Of a stretch of 5,923 bases of DNA, positions 5,784 to 5,923 are shown one piece after another (positions within the stretch are counted from its first letter, which is position 1; each line of letters starts with the position of its first letter). Source of the DNA: Nitrospirota bacterium (GTDB lineage: Bacteria; Nitrospirota; Thermodesulfovibrionia; UBA6902). The notes under the pieces are model-generated. The model worked only from the letters and a program-made list of their open reading frames with translations, did not search any database and had not been told where the DNA came from. Position numbers and translations under genes: made by a program. The stretch is taken from the NCBI GenBank assembly GCA_015491705.1, contig WFVK01000289.1, positions 1 to 5,923 on the forward strand. The letters are read 5' to 3'.

Positions 5784-5797
5784 TGTGCCGCGGCACA
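5784..5797. promoter_or_regulatory. Perfect 14-bp palindrome, candidate upstream activator site
   Basis: TGTGCCGCGGCACA is a perfect palindrome centred about 131 bp upstream of the predicted sigma-54 start site at 5659. A second TGTGCCG half lies at 5804-5810, 20 bp from the first, followed by a looser CGCGCATGACA (5815-5825) as a possible degenerate partner. The arrangement suits a tandem enhancer site for a sigma-54 activator. It is unlike the TTCAACC-type palindrome of the other promoter, so a different regulator is likely. Confidence 0.5.
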
Positions 5798-5923
5798 GTC
5801 TGATGTGCCGTTTCCGCGCATGACACACCACTTCGCCGGGATACCGTGGGCAAACCACGTGGCTGATACCTCGGTTTTACATCAGCAAGAATATAAAGAC
5901 CCTGGTAAAAGTTTATTTGATAT

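Larger units (their letters stand above)
5590..5923. other. Region without genes upstream of the PEP-CTERM gene
   Basis: No convincing reading frame is present. The left part (5590-5660) is the PEP-CTERM leader, then the sigma-54 promoter, then AT-rich sequence (5690-5760). The right part is GC-richer and full of inverted repeats: the palindrome at 5784-5797, a CGTGG/CCACG hairpin with a GCAAA loop (5845-5859) overlapping CCACGTGG (5855-5862), and GCTGAT/ATCAGC (5862-5867 with 5881-5886) enclosing a 13-base loop. It may carry regulatory DNA for the PEP-CTERM gene and possibly a structured leader for a gene beyond the right end. Confidence 0.6.

Noticed and set aside
5844..5886. Possible c-di-GMP (GEMM) riboswitch, because GGGCAAACC occurs here
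   Set aside because: The second conserved block of that class (GGACGCAAAGCC-like) and the tetraloop-receptor arrangement are missing; the match is only one short string.
1..5923. CRISPR array or cas genes, suggested by the CARF-like domain
   Set aside because: No regularly spaced repeats and no cas motifs are present in the window; the CARF-like domain here is of the RtcR sigma-54 type.

Overview
This is a metagenome-style contig fragment from an uncultured-looking Gram-negative bacterium. Every convincing gene reads on the minus strand, so the order below runs from the right end to the left. A protein with a signal peptide and a PEP-CTERM sorting tail implies an exosortase and an outer membrane. 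Two good sigma-54 promoters imply RpoN. Together with the moderate base composition this fits a Desulfobacterota- or Nitrospirota-like organism, but the taxon is an inference. The first 19 bases exactly match the Tn5/Nextera mosaic end and are a library adapter, not genome.

Right block (about 5923 to 4584). A 334-bp region without genes holds a sigma-54 promoter (5670-5685) and, about 130 bp upstream of its predicted start site, a perfect 14-bp palindrome (5784-5797). These precede a 232-aa PEP-CTERM exported protein (4891-5589). A possible small gene (4648-4854) follows, and the block ends at a minus-strand intrinsic terminator (4584-4605).

Left block (about 4554 to 23). A sigma-70-type promoter (4526-4554) starts a two-gene unit: a 65-aa excisionase-family HTH protein, then a 520-aa sigma-54 activator. 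The activator has an RtcR/CARF-like sensor domain, a complete AAA+ domain with GAFTGA, and a Fis-type HTH. Directly downstream is a near-consensus sigma-54 promoter (2627-2642). Two copies of a palindrome, 21 bp apart, lie about 110 and 130 bp upstream of its predicted start site, inside the 3' end of the activator gene. The promoter faces a tight pair of nuclease genes: a minimal 91-aa staphylococcal-nuclease-fold protein with all catalytic residues, and a 758-aa EcoEI-type HsdR-like nuclease-helicase.

The most interesting reading is a self-contained signal-to-nuclease circuit. The CARF/RtcR-like domain would sense a nucleotide or RNA-end ligand, the activator would bind the twin palindromes, and sigma-54 polymerase would switch on the SNase-helicase/nuclease pair. 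The sequence shows the parts and their geometry; the ligand, the defence role and the presence of HsdM/HsdS past the contig edge are inference. No CRISPR array, cas gene, rRNA, tRNA or transposase gene was seen.
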